64,000 nucleotides of DNA from NCBI GenBank assembly GCA_963717385.1, contig CAVQWE010000003.1:62001-126000 (forward strand). Reading direction: 5' to 3'. Source of the stretch: Sva-07 sp963717385 (GTDB lineage: Bacteria > Actinomycetota > Acidimicrobiia > Acidimicrobiales > Ilumatobacteraceae). The stretch's first letter is position 1, and every line of letters begins with the position of its first letter. Below, in pieces: positions 9,307 to 18,767 of the stretch. The notes beneath the pieces were generated by a model. That model did no database searches. It saw nothing but the letters and a program-made list of their open reading frames with translations, and was not told where the DNA came from. Position numbers and translations under genes: made by a program.

Positions 9307-9412
9307 GTTCGCCCACCAGTGGCAAGTTCTCGTCAAGCGAGCAGGATCGCGTGCCGATGAATCACCCGTGTCGATGCCCCGTCCCCGCAACTGCATGTTA
9401 CGGTTTGGTTAC

Positions 9413-12400
9413 ATGCGCCGAGTCGCCGTTGCTGTGTCAGCCCTCCTCGGCGCCGGACTGATCACCTTCGCGCCGATACAGCAACCCACAGCTGACGCAG
9501 CACCGAACGACATCGTGGCCGTCGTCGTCGAGGGGACCGGGTTCGGTCACGGACGAGGCATGAGCCAGTGGGGTGCCTACGGCTGGGCCGTCGACCAGAA
9601 CAAGTCGTGGCAGTGGATCCTCGATCACTACTACGGCGGCACAGTGCTGGGAGATGTTGCCACGAGCCAGGCGCGCATCAGGGTGCGACTCCTCGGGTTC
9701 GACAACGCAACCACCGTCGGCGTGGTGGCTGGGTCGGGCACGGTGACCGCAGCGGGCGTCAGCCGAGCGGCGATCTACACCAAGGAGATCTCAGCGAATC
9801 GCTTCGAGGTCTACGGCTCGACGACGCCTGCGTGCCCGAGCGCGGCAAGTCTCGTCGTGCCGAACGGCCCGATCGCAAAGGGCTCGAGCAACAGCACTGC
9901 CGTCCGCCAGATCCAGACCTTCTTGAACGCGTTCCGGATTTCCGGCGACAGCACACTCGCCGTCGACGGCGACTTCGGCAACCTCACCCAGGCGCGGGTG
10001 AGCGACTGGCAGGGAGACCAGGGCCTCGCTGTCACCGGGGTCTGGAACACCGCCGATGCCACACGCGCTCGCCAGCAGATCGCCAGTGGGTCATCTGCCA
10101 ATTGGACGCTCCTCGACACCGTGACCGGCCCGGTGGTGTTCACCTCGGCGAACGGCGAGAACTCTTCGGCCGCGCCGTCGAGTGTGCTCGGCCTGTGCAA
10201 CTCTGCCGGATCGGTCACTCATTACCGCGGCAAGCTCGAGGTGCGCAGCGAGTCGGTGGGCAACCGGGTGGTCAACGACGTGAAGACCGAGGACTACCTG
10301 CGAGGCGTGGTCCCCAAGGAGATCTCGGCGAGTTGGGCCGACGCCGGATCGGGTCGTGGAGCGAACGCTGTGCGTGCCCAGGCCGTGGCGGCCCGATCGT
10401 ACGGACTCCAACAGAACCGGTACCCCCCGTATGCGACGATCTGTGACTCGCAGTCGTGCCAGGTCTACTTCGGCTCCGCTACACGAGCCACTCCGACCGC
10501 AGCGCCCGCCAACATCGAAGACGCTCGAACCGATGCCGCGATCGTTGCGACGGCCGGAAAGGTCCGCAAGTTCTCCAACGGCTCGGTGGCATCGACCGAG
10601 TTCTCGGCCTCCAATGGGCCGCGCACCGCCGGAGGTGCGTTCACCGCTGTTGACGACATCCCGGGCGACGGAACCTCGCTCAACCCCAATCACCGATGGA
10701 CTCGCATCCTCGACGCCGACACGCTCGCCGCTCGCTACGGCCTGGGCTCGATCACCGCCGCGACGATGACCGAGGCCGCCTCGTCGACCTATCGACAGTT
10801 CGATGGCATCTGGTTCAACGACATCGTCCTCACCGGCTCGAACGGCAAGACCTTCCGGCAGCAGGCATGGGACTTCCGCGGTGCCAACGCGCTGCCGTCA
10901 CCCGGATTCACGGTGCGAGTCGTCACCCGCGACACCACCGCGAACTCGATGGCGATGATCGGCGACTCGGTCGGGAACTCGATCGCCGGGTCGACCACCT
11001 CGGAGCTGCGAGTCCTCACCGACGGCACGTTCGCCGCATCGCGTTTCGACGTCGTCGACAGTCGCTGCACCACCACGATCAGCTGCCCGGGTACCTCGGG
11101 CGTGCAAGCAGCGGCCTCGGTGCCCATCGGGACCGATCTCGTGGTCGTGCAGCTCGGCTACAACGACTGGCCCCCGTCATTCGCCGGACAGATCGATCAG
11201 ATGATGGCCGCCCTCGGTGCGCGCGGCGTCCGTCAGGTGGCATGGGTCAACCTGGCCGAGATCCGCCAGAGCGGTTCGAGTTCGTTCTACGCCGCGTCGA
11301 ACGCCGCACTTGCCGCTGCAGCCAACCGGTGGCCGACGTTGTCGATCCTCGACTGGAACGCGGCCAGCAACACTGCCGAACGGCCGCGGTGGTTCTCCGA
11401 CGACGTCCACTTGACCACGACGGGCCAGGCCAACTTCGCGCTGTGGCTGCGAGAGCAGCTGAGCCAGCTGGCACCGCCGACGTCTGGCGGCCCGGCGACA
11501 CGGCTCGCTCCGCCGAAGCGGATCGAACTGTCGGTGGCGTCGGAATCGCTCGTGAACTCCGACGGCAGCGAGGTGACGATCCCCGCCGACGTGAGTGCAG
11601 TGGCGCTGAACGTCACCACCGTCGGTCCGTCGGCGAACGGTTACGTCACGGTGTGGCCGTGTTCGCGGCCCAGGCCGCAGAACCTCCAGCTTGAACTACG
11701 CCAGCGGCGCCGATCGACGGCAACGGTGTGATCGCGCCCGTCGACAGCTCCGGCAAGGCGTGCCTCTACTCGGTCGCGGCGACCGACGTGGTCCTCGACG
11801 TCACCGGTTGGTTCGGACCCGTCGATGGTGAAGGCGCCGGCTTCACCGCCATCACACCGCACCGCCTCGCCGATTCCCGGTTCGGTACCGGGATGCCGGC
11901 CGGTCGACTCGGTGCCGGAACCCAGGCCGAGATCCAGGTGACGGGCCTGGCGGTCACCGACGTGCTCGGCCGTTCGTCGGCCGTGCCGGCCAACGCTGTG
12001 GCCGTGGCAGTGAACTTCACCTCGGTGGGGGCCGCAGCGCCCGGGTTCGTCACAGCGTGGCCCTGCGGGGCAGCACGTCCGCGAACGTCGAGCCTCAACT
12101 ACCGAGCCGGCGAGATCCGCGGCAACGGAGCCATCGTCTCGATCGGTGCCGGCGGCAAGATCTGTGTGTTCTCGAGCGCCCAGACCGACGTGGTCGCGGA
12201 CGTCGTCGGGTGGTTCACGCCGGGCGCGTCATCGACACCATTCGTCTCACCGGTCCCGCAGCGAATCGTCGACACTCGGTCAGGTCTCGGGGCGCCCCAA
12301 CGCACGCTCAGCCCCGACCGGCCGATCGAAGTCGGAGTGGCCGGACTGCGAACCACCGTTGCCGGACAGGCGGTGACGATTCCCAGCTCTGCCCGAGCCG

Positions 12401-12693
12401 TCTCGATCAACGTCGCTGTCGACAGCCCCCGCGCCGCCGGCTACGTGACGGTGTGGCCGTGTGGGACCACCCGTCCCAGGACGTCGAACCTCAACTTCGC
12501 TGCCGGACAGATCGTGTCGAACAACGCAATCGCCACGCTCGGCACCGGGGGAGCGATCTGCGTCCACGCGAGCACGTCCGCCAACGTGATCATCGACGTC
12601 ACGGGATGGTTCAACGGTGGACCCACCTACAGCGGAGTGGTGCCGGATCGGTTCGTCGACACCCGATACGGCATCGGACCGACACCGGTGTAG
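9413..12693 (+). CDS. Secreted SpoIID/LytB, peptidoglycan-binding and SGNH multidomain protein (two frameshifts)
   Basis: Large exported cell-wall-associated protein of about 1093 residues when the frame is repaired. A signal peptide (residues 1-31) is followed by a GxGHGRGMSQWGA element, the hallmark of SpoIID-type glycan-processing proteins. Next comes a PG_binding_1-like domain (about residues 145-230), then the main SpoIID/LytB domain with EDYLRGVVPKE and AVAARSYGL. An SGNH hydrolase domain follows, with GDSV near residue 519 and a DDVH catalytic pair. The C terminus has three related repeats of about 130 residues, each with a TxWPC...RPR segment and ending DVxGWF. Apparent extra bases near 11684 and 11708 break the frame inside repeat 1. 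Reading on restores the consensus, so the gene is probably intact in life. Confidence 0.8.
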
Positions 12694-12758
12694 GCGCTGT
12701 CCCCTCGGCGCCGGCCGGATTCTCGATTCCGACCCCACGCCGAATATCGTTCGCACCC

Positions 12759-13535
12759 ATGGACATTTCTGGAGCAAGTGCAATCGTCACAGGTGGAGCA
12801 TCGGGGATCGGTGCAGCGTCGGCACGCAAGCTGGCCGCCCTCGGAGCAAAGGTCGTCATCGCCGACCTGCAGGAGGACAAGGGCAACGAGCTCGCCGATG
12901 AGATCGGCGGGGCATTCTGCAAGGTCGACGTCACCAACACCGACGACATCGTCAACGCGGTCGAGATGGCCAAGTCGATGGGCCCGGTCCGGGTACTCGT
13001 CAACTCCGCCGGCATCGGCTGGGCGCAGCGCACGGTCGGCAAGGACGGCACCCTCGAGTCGGCCGCCAACCTCGACGCCTTCAAGAAGGTCATCGCCATC
13101 AACCTGATCGGCACGTTCGACTGCATCCGCGTGGCTGCCACGGCGATGAGCACGACCGAGCCGCTCGAGTACGGCGAACGCGGAGCGATCGTCAACATCG
13201 CGTCGGTCGCTGCATTCGACGGACAGATCGGCCAGGCCAGCTACTCCGCCTCGAAGGGCGGCGTCGTCGGAATGACCCTCCCGATCGCTCGTGACCTGTC
13301 GGCCGTCGGCATCCGCGTCAACACCGTGGCGCCTGGCCTGATCGACACGCCGATCTACGGCGAAGGCGAAGCCAGCGAAGCGTTCAAGGAGAACCTCCAG
13401 AAGGGCGTGCTCTTCCCGAAGCGCCTCGGCGACCCCGAACAGCTCGCCTCGATGGTGCTCGAGTGCATCACCAACAGCTACATGAACGCCGAGTCGATCC
13501 GCGTCGACGGCGGCATCCGCATGCCGCCGAAGTGA
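12759..13535 (+). CDS. SDR-family 3-hydroxyacyl-CoA dehydrogenase-like oxidoreductase
   Basis: Classical short-chain dehydrogenase/reductase of 258 residues. The cofactor loop TGGASGIG is near residue 11. The acidic residue after strand 2 (IADLQ) indicates NAD rather than NADP. NSAG, a catalytic Ser in NIASVA, and the YSASK Tyr-Lys pair are all present. The overall layout, including the insertion after NSAGIGWAQR, resembles type II 3-hydroxyacyl-CoA (2-methyl-3-hydroxybutyryl-CoA) dehydrogenases, so a role in beta-oxidation or isoleucine breakdown is likely but not proven. It is transcribed convergently with argJ, with a strong inverted repeat between them. Confidence 0.85.
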   Translation: MDISGASAIVTGGASGIGAASARKLAALGAKVVIADLQEDKGNELADEIGGAFCKVDVTNTDDIVNAVEMAKSMGPVRVLVNSAGIGWAQRTVGKDGTLESAANLDAFKKVIAINLIGTFDCIRVAATAMSTTEPLEYGERGAIVNIASVAAFDGQIGQASYSASKGGVVGMTLPIARDLSAVGIRVNTVAPGLIDTPIYGEGEASEAFKENLQKGVLFPKRLGDPEQLASMVLECITNSYMNAESIRVDGGIRMPPK

Positions 13536-13543
13536 TCCATCCC

Positions 13544-13595
13544 CGTTCGCGTTGCGCTTCGGATGATGCGGGTCATCCGAACCGCAACGTGAACG
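13544..13595. terminator. Bidirectional hairpin terminator between SDR gene and argJ
   Basis: Two 23-base arms (13544-13566 and 13573-13595) are complementary at 21 positions and are separated by a six-base loop, TGCGGG. The arms begin CGTTC and close on CGGATGA/TCATCCG. The element sits between the two convergent stop codons. There is no clear U-tract, which is common for terminators in high-GC actinobacteria. Confidence 0.7.
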
Positions 13596-13601
13596 TGGGT
13601 T

Positions 13602-14759
13602 TCAGGTGGTGTAGTCGGCGTTGAAGCGCACGTAGTCGTCGCTGAGGTCACAACCCCACACGGTGGCCTCGGCGTCGCCGGTGGCCACCGACACGTGGAT
13701 GCGCACATCGCTGCCGCTCATGTACGACGACAACCCTGCGAGGGCGTCGTCGTCGAGCAGTCGGGGATACACCTCGGTGTCGCCGAAGCGGATCGTCACC
13801 GCGTCTTGGTCGATGTCGGTGTCGTCGCTGCACTTGCCGATCGCCATCGCCACCCGGCCCCAGTTCGGGTCGCCACCGTGCACCGCCGTCTTGACCAGCG
13901 GCGAGTTCACGATCGCCTTGGCAATCCGTTTCGCCTGATGGCGGTCGCGGGCGGCGTCGACGTGGACTTCGATCAACGAGTGCGCTCCTTCGCCGTCGCG
14001 GGCGATCTGCTTGGTGAGATCCAGCGCCACATCGTGGAGTGCCGCCTCGAAGGCGCCGATGTCGACCGGGCCGGCTGCGCCCGAGGCCATGATCACCGAC
14101 GAGTCGCTGGTGGATGTGTCGGTGTCGATGCTCACGCAGTTGAAGGTTCGGTCGACGACCCGCCGAAACACGGCGTCGAGGTCGATGCTGGGAAGCTCGG
14201 CATCGGTGAACAGCAATGAGATGTGCGTGGCCATGTCGGGTTCGATCATCCCGACACCCTTGGCCATGCCGACCACGCGCGCCGTGCTGCCGGCAACGGT
14301 CGCCTCGGCGAGCTTGGCGACGGTGTCGGTGGTCATCATTCCGCGCGCCGGGCCGGTCGCATCGTCTGAGGTGAGTTCACCCGGCAGCGCGTCGATGCCG
14401 GCACGGATCCGATCGATCGGGTATCGACGACCGATCACACCGGTCGAGGTGATGACGACGTCGGTCGGCTCGCAGCCGAGACGCGCAGCGACACGCTGGG
14501 CGACCTCGACGGCATCGGCATGGCCCTGGGGGCCGGTCGCCACGTTGGCATTCTTCGAGATGACCACGACGGCGTGCGCCTGCCCGTCGGCGATCTGCGC
14601 GCGGCTGAGCGTGACGCTCGGACCGGCGAATCGGCTCTTGGTGAACACGCCGGCCACCGGAACCGCACGTGTCGCAGCGACGACCACGAAGTCGTCGGTG
14701 TCGTCCTTCACGCCGATGTTGGCGACGTAGCTGTGGAAGCCGGCCGGCAGGGTGGTCAC
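13602..14759 (-). CDS. argJ: Bifunctional glutamate N-acetyltransferase / ornithine acetyltransferase
   Basis: Arginine biosynthesis enzyme that transfers acetyl from N-acetylornithine to glutamate (and may also use acetyl-CoA). It matures by autocleavage into alpha and beta chains. The 385-residue product has the cleavage and nucleophile region KGVGMIEPDMATH, with Thr near residue 176. The usual Met-Leu after this Thr is replaced by His-Ile. Downstream GDPNWGR and SSDSSVIMA-like blocks match the family. The C terminus ends in the usual Y-x-x-FNADY-type motif. No other arg genes are in the window. The ATG start overlaps the stop of the upstream marR gene (ATGA), so the two are co-transcribed. 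Confidence 0.93.
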   Translation of the reverse strand: MTTLPAGFHSYVANIGVKDDTDDFVVVAATRAVPVAGVFTKSRFAGPSVTLSRAQIADGQAHAVVVISKNANVATGPQGHADAVEVAQRVAARLGCEPTDVVITSTGVIGRRYPIDRIRAGIDALPGELTSDDATGPARGMMTTDTVAKLAEATVAGSTARVVGMAKGVGMIEPDMATHISLLFTDAELPSIDLDAVFRRVVDRTFNCVSIDTDTSTSDSSVIMASGAAGPVDIGAFEAALHDVALDLTKQIARDGEGAHSLIEVHVDAARDRHQAKRIAKAIVNSPLVKTAVHGGDPNWGRVAMAIGKCSDDTDIDQDAVTIRFGDTEVYPRLLDDDALAGLSSYMSGSDVRIHVSVATGDAEATVWGCDLSDDYVRFNADYTT

Positions 14760-15205
14760 GACTCGAGCCCGTCCTTGATCGCTTGGAAGATCGAAGCCAG
14801 TGCGTCGATCTGGTCGCTGTCGAGATGATCGAAGATGTGATTTCGGACGCTGGCGACGTGATCAGGTGCGGCGGCCTCGAGTGCGGCGAAGCCGGTCGGC
14901 GTGAGCGTGGCGAGCATGACCCGCCGGTCGTCGGTGGAGGCTTCGCGCGTCACGAACCCGGCCTTGACCAGACCGTCGAGTCGCCGGGTGAGTCCGCTGG
15001 GTGACAGTTGCAGCAGGTCAGCGAGGTCACACATTCGCATCGAATGCTCCGACGCCTCGGAGAGGTAGACGAACACCTGATAGTCGCCGAGGGTCACACC
15101 GTGAGGGGCCAGATCGCGCTCGATGGCGGCGATCAGGTCGCCGTAGGTCTCGATGTAGGTCCGCCAGGCGGTCATCTCCTGGGGCGTCAACCATTTGGTG
15201 GCCAT
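14756..15205 (-). CDS. MarR-family transcriptional regulator
   Basis: Winged-helix dimeric regulator of 149 residues. The helix-turn-helix covers about residues 58-80 (MCDLADLLQLSPSGLTRRL), and the wing contains the diagnostic DDRR sequence followed by LTPTG. N- and C-terminal helices for dimerisation are present. It lies directly upstream of argJ with a 4-base overlap. Its ligand and targets cannot be read from sequence. Co-transcription with an arginine gene does not show that it regulates arginine synthesis. Confidence 0.88.
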   Translation of the reverse strand: MATKWLTPQEMTAWRTYIETYGDLIAAIERDLAPHGVTLGDYQVFVYLSEASEHSMRMCDLADLLQLSPSGLTRRLDGLVKAGFVTREASTDDRRVMLATLTPTGFAALEAAAPDHVASVRNHIFDHLDSDQIDALASIFQAIKDGLES

Positions 15206-15214
15206 GCCCCCAAC

Positions 15215-15760
15215 CTACTCAGCCGTCACAATTGTTGCGATGGTCAAAGGTCCCGGCCGTGCGGCCTGGTCGGCGCGTTCAGGCCTCGGGGGTTGGAAGT
15301 GTTCGGCGAGGCGATCGAGGGTGGCCTCGATGGCCTGGCCGTTGCGCTTGGGGGCGCCGGAGACCTTCAGCAGCAACGCGCTCTTCGCCGGCCGCATGTC
15401 GAATTCTTCGGTGACCTCGGTGCCGCCCTCGACGGGACGCAGCCGATAGCGCCAGACGTGGCCGCCCATGTGTCGCCAGGCGATCAGCGACGGCTCGTCG
15501 AATTCGACCACCTCGTTGGTGATCTTGTAGGGCACGCCCAGCTTCATCGACATGGAGAACTTGGTGCCCAGCTCGAGACGGGGCGGGGCCTGGTCGGTGC
15601 TGTTGCGCACCGAACCCGAGCCGTCGAACGTGGCGTGCTGTGCCGGGTCGGCGAGCAGATCGAAGATCGCCTGGGGCGTTGCTGGAACGAACCGGATCCC
15701 TCTGACGACCTTGTCGTCGTCGGTCGGTGTGGACGCGTCGTTCGGGATCCCGTCAGCCAT
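15215..15760 (-). CDS. SRPBCC (START/Bet v 1-like) domain protein
   Basis: Predicted small-molecule binding protein of 181 residues with a helix-grip fold. The family pattern is visible: PATPQAIFDLLADP near residue 27, an EFDEPSLIAWRH strand pair in the middle, then GGTEVTEEFD and a long C-terminal helix that ends LDRLAEHF. The last 20 residues are a Pro/Ala/Arg-rich tail. It overlaps the downstream FAD oxidoreductase gene by 8 bases and lies 9 bases after the marR stop on the same strand. No ligand can be assigned. Confidence 0.8.
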   Translation of the reverse strand: MADGIPNDASTPTDDDKVVRGIRFVPATPQAIFDLLADPAQHATFDGSGSVRNSTDQAPPRLELGTKFSMSMKLGVPYKITNEVVEFDEPSLIAWRHMGGHVWRYRLRPVEGGTEVTEEFDMRPAKSALLLKVSGAPKRNGQAIEATLDRLAEHFQPPRPERADQAARPGPLTIATIVTAE

Positions 15761-17016
15761 GCAGATCAGTCTGGCCGAACTCGGCGGCGATGGCCAGACC
15801 GCAACGGCGGCCGGAGTGCATGGCCCCCTGGATCGAGGCGGTGTCGCGGTGGTCGCCGCACACGAAGCGGCCGTCGTCGAGGCGGACCCGGCGCTTCGGA
15901 TCGAATGGCGGTCGTTGTCGGGGCTGACCGTGGGCGATGCGGTAGGTGGCGACGTGTTCCCATCGCTCGACCTGAGGCCCCCACCAGTCGCGCAGCTGTC
16001 TGCGAGCGTCGTCTTCGATGGTGGGCCCGTCGTGGCCGGGCAGGGCGGCGACGATCAGATGCGAGCCCGGCGGCGCATAGCTCGGCGCCACGTTGCTCAT
16101 CACGGCCACGTTGAGCACCGGACCACGACCCGTGCCGTCGAGCACGACCAGCTTGTCATCGATGGGCGCAGTGGGCGCCGAGAAGTAGACCGCTCCGACC
16201 GACTTCGACTCGACCTCGGGGAGCGCGAGCAGCTTCGCCGCCACTGGGCCCTCGGTGGCGACGACGACCGCTGCGGCCGGAATCGTGGAGCCGCTGACGG
16301 TGATCGAGGTCGTCGACGTGGCCGTGACCGGTGCGTTCAGATGGATCGACCCGGCAGGGAGCCGGTCAGCGAGCTGTTGCGGGATGGCCTGCATGCCTGC
16401 AGCGGGCACAGCGGAATCACCGTCGGCGAGCATCCGGAAGATGATGTCGAACATTCGGCGGCTGTCGGTGAGGTCGGGATCGAGCTGGATGCCGCCGACG
16501 AGCGGCCGGAAGAATCGCTCGATGATCGTGTCCGAGAAACCGGCCTCGGTGAGTGCGGCCCGGGTCGTGGTGTCGTCGCCCTGGAGCAGCCGGACGGGAT
16601 GGACACCGCGGAGTCGATGCCGGAGCAGGGCGATCCGGGCCTTGTCGAACAGCGAGCCGATCGGGGCACCGACGGTCGACAGTGCGGTGGCCGGACGGCG
16701 GAAGGGGTCGCCGACGACCGAGCCCTTGCCGTTTCGCCACACGAGGGCGCCGGGTTCGAACGCTTGAAGGTCGAGTGCCGCCATGTCGAGTTGGCGGTGC
16801 ATCTCCGGGTACGCGCGTGAGCGCGACCTGGAATCCGCGATCGAGCTGGAACCCGTCGACGTGATCGGTGCGCACCCGCCCGCCGACATCGTCGCTCGCC
16901 TCGTACACCTGCACTGCTCTGCCTGCATCGTGCAGAGCGACGGCGCACGACAACCCAGCGAGGCCGGCGCCGACGATGGCGACCGGTTCGTCCGGCCGTG
17001 CGACGGGCGTGCTCAC
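15753..17016 (-). CDS. FAD-dependent amine-oxidase/phytoene-desaturase-like oxidoreductase (one frameshift)
   Basis: NAD(P)-binding Rossmann flavoprotein of the amino-oxidase/carotenoid-desaturase superfamily. The GTG at 17016 opens with the dinucleotide-binding GAGLAGLSCA motif near residue 16, followed by VYEASDDVGGR, the FAD-contacting acidic and GGR residues. The frame breaks near 16815, where one apparent extra base splits QVALT from AYPEMHRQLD. Removing it gives a single protein of about 420 residues. The C-terminal motif GDHRDTASIQGAMHSGR matches the family FAD-binding end. The start overlaps the stop of the upstream epimerase-like gene (GTGA). Isoprenoid or amine substrates are possible, and no others are indicated. 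Confidence 0.82.
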
Positions 17017-17909
17017 TTCCCGAGCAGCGCGTGCAGCGCGGTTGCCAGATCGGGGTGCTGGAACGTGAACTCGGTGTCGGCGTTCAGTACCGCCGGCAGC
17101 ACCCGTTGCCCGGAGAACAGCAGGTTGTTCGCCAGTTCGCTGCCGAGCAGGAGCTTGGGGCCGAACTTCGGGATCGGCAGGAACGTGGGCCGGTGCAAGA
17201 CGTCGCCGAGCGTGTCGGTGAACTCGGCGTTGGTGACCGGCGTCGGCGCCGTCAGGTTGACCGCACCGGAGGTGTCAGTGCCGAGCAGGTGGGTGATCGC
17301 AGCGACCTCGTCGTCGATCGAAATCCAACTCTGCCACTGGTCGCCCGAGCCCATCTTGCCGCCGAGGCCGAACCTGAACAGCGGCAACTGCTTCTTGAGC
17401 GCGCCACCCTTCGCGGACAGCACGATGCCGGTGCGGAGATGCACCACGCGGACACCAGCGGTCTCTGCAGAAGCTGTTGCTGCCTCCCACTGCTCGCAGA
17501 TGTCGGCGAGGAAGCCGTCGCCTGGGGAGGATGTCTCGGTGAGTTCTTCGTCGCCACGTGCGCCGTAGATGCCGATCGCCGAACCTGACAGGAACACCTT
17601 GGGTCCGTTGTCGGCCGAGGCAATGGCTTCGGAGAGCAGGCTGGTGCCCTTGGTGCGGCTCTCGAGGAGTTCGCGCTTGTAGTCGTCGGTCCAGCGCTTG
17701 TCGCCGATGCCGGCGCCGGCGAGATGGACAACTGCGTCGACACCGTCGAGGGCGTGGACGTCGAGCCGACCCTCGGCGGGCGACCACGAGATGTCGCTGC
17801 CCGATGGATTGCTCCGCACCACCCGGACGACCTCGTGGCCGAGCGATTCGAGGTGTGGCTTCAGGGCCGAGCCGATGAGGCCGGTGACTCCGGTGATGGC
17901 AACGCGCAT
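17013..17909 (-). CDS. TIGR01777-family NAD-dependent epimerase/dehydratase-like protein
   Basis: Extended-SDR protein of 298 residues with an N-terminal Rossmann loop TGVTGLIGSAL (residues 6-16) and the family signatures VVHLAGAGI, SGSAIGIYG and WEAATA. The C-terminal DUF1731 portion ends with DLATALHALLG. Family members (YfcH-like, SulA-like) have no firmly established reaction. The ATG at 17909 is preferred. The longer open frame to 17990 has no supporting ribosome site and runs into a palindrome. It forms an overlapping pair with the downstream FAD oxidoreductase, suggesting a shared pathway. Confidence 0.88.
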   Translation of the reverse strand: MRVAITGVTGLIGSALKPHLESLGHEVVRVVRSNPSGSDISWSPAEGRLDVHALDGVDAVVHLAGAGIGDKRWTDDYKRELLESRTKGTSLLSEAIASADNGPKVFLSGSAIGIYGARGDEELTETSSPGDGFLADICEQWEAATASAETAGVRVVHLRTGIVLSAKGGALKKQLPLFRFGLGGKMGSGDQWQSWISIDDEVAAITHLLGTDTSGAVNLTAPTPVTNAEFTDTLGDVLHRPTFLPIPKFGPKLLLGSELANNLLFSGQRVLPAVLNADTEFTFQHPDLATALHALLGK

Positions 17910-17956
17910 GGTCCGAGCGTAGGAGCGATCGGACCGTTGGGGGTCACCGTGGTCGG

Positions 17957-17993
17957 AAATGAAATGGAAGGGCCTGACCCCTCCGTTCATTCA
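17957..17993. repeat. Imperfect palindrome with GGCCTGACCCC core
   Basis: An imperfect inverted repeat reads ATGAAATGGAAGGG on the left and CCCTCCGTTCAT on the right, around a CCTGAC centre. It resembles the GGGTC-W-GACCC elements at 39610-39653 and 40744-40790. It covers the stop codon of the minus-strand redoxin gene and may act as its terminator. Confidence 0.5.
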
Positions 17994-18639
17994 GTTCGCT
18001 TCGGCGACGATCTGGCTCAGCAGTTCTTCGTCGACGGCTCCAGCGATCAACTCGGTCGAGCCGTCGGTGTTCACCACGACGAGCGCGGGTTGGTACGAGA
18101 TCCCGAACCGGTTGAACACGTCGCCGGGGTCGTCACTGATCTGGGGAAAGGTCAGGCCGTGGCGATCGATGAAGTCCTGGAACGAGTCGTCGTTCCCCGT
18201 CCACGCCACACCGACGAAATTGGCTTCGTCCTGGAATTGCACTGCAACCTCCTCGACCGAGGGGGCTTCACGGTTGCAAACGCTTCAAGTGGGCGCCCAG
18301 AACCAGAACATCGTCGGCTTGCCAGCCGCTTCGGCGCCGTCGAACGTGCCGCCGCCGACGAGCGGGGCGGTGAACTGGAGGGCCTCGGGCACGACCACCG
18401 CTGGATCGGTCGGCTCAGGATCACTCGCCGCCGGTGTCGGGTGCTGTGGTCGCTTCGACTGGTGCGGTCGTGTCGCTGGGAGCGTCGGTGCTGGGCGCCT
18501 GGGTGTCGGCAACGGTGGTCTCGGCGGCCGGGGACGAGTCGGCGGAGTCGTCCGATTCGGAGGAGCACGCCGTGGCGGCAACGAGCAGCACGGTGGCTCC
18601 GATGGCGCCCAGTACGGCGCGGCGTCGTGTCGATGTCAC
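17991..18639 (-). CDS. TlpA-like lipoprotein redoxin, probable selenoprotein with UxxC motif
   Basis: Predicted extracytoplasmic thiol-disulfide oxidoreductase. The GTG at 18639 starts a lipoprotein signal with basic RRR, a hydrophobic stretch and the lipobox LVAATAC, then a Ser/Thr/Pro-rich linker. One apparent extra base near 18424 shifts the frame before the thioredoxin-like domain (VVVPEALQF onward). In that domain FWFWAPT is followed by TGA (18287-18285) and then, in the same frame, SVCNREAPSVEEV and a normal redoxin C-terminal half with the cis-Pro loop ISYQPALVVV. The TGA therefore replaces the first Cys of CxxC, at about residue 118. A hairpin with a GGUC loop begins 7 nt after it. 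Sec insertion is the best explanation, and a nonsense error is the alternative. Confidence 0.75.
18243..18278 (-). promoter_or_regulatory. Candidate bacterial SECIS hairpin
   Basis: In the mRNA, UGCAACC (18278-18272) pairs perfectly with GGUUGCA (18249-18243). Above an internal loop, CCUC and GAGG (18262-18251) close a GGUC tetraloop. The loop starts 26 nt after the UGA codon, inside the range usual for bacterial SECIS elements. GGUC is also the apical sequence of the E. coli fdhF element. The hairpin lies within coding sequence, as bacterial SECIS elements do. Confidence 0.6.
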
Positions 18640-18705
18640 AGCGGGAACGCTAGCGATCCGGTCGGGTCGAGCGCCGTCGGGGCCGAGCGAGTTTCCGGAG
18701 GCCCG

Positions 18706-18740
18706 AACTGTCACAGTCGGCCGGGCACGGTGTGACAGTT
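18706..18740. promoter_or_regulatory. Inverted repeat between divergent genes
   Basis: Perfect 10-base arms AACTGTCACA (18706-18715) and TGTGACAGTT (18731-18740) are separated by 15 bases. They lie between the divergent redoxin lipoprotein (minus) and the membrane-anchored protein at 18768 (plus). Position and symmetry suggest an operator or a stable hairpin. Confidence 0.45.
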
Positions 18741-18767
18741 GGGGGTGATCCGTAGGCTCGGGCGGCG

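Noticed and set aside
18285..18287. The UGA in the redoxin gene as a simple pseudogene-causing stop
   Set aside because: The frame continues unbroken with conserved redoxin sequence, the codon coincides with the catalytic Cys, and a SECIS-like hairpin follows. A substitution error remains possible, but it is the weaker explanation.
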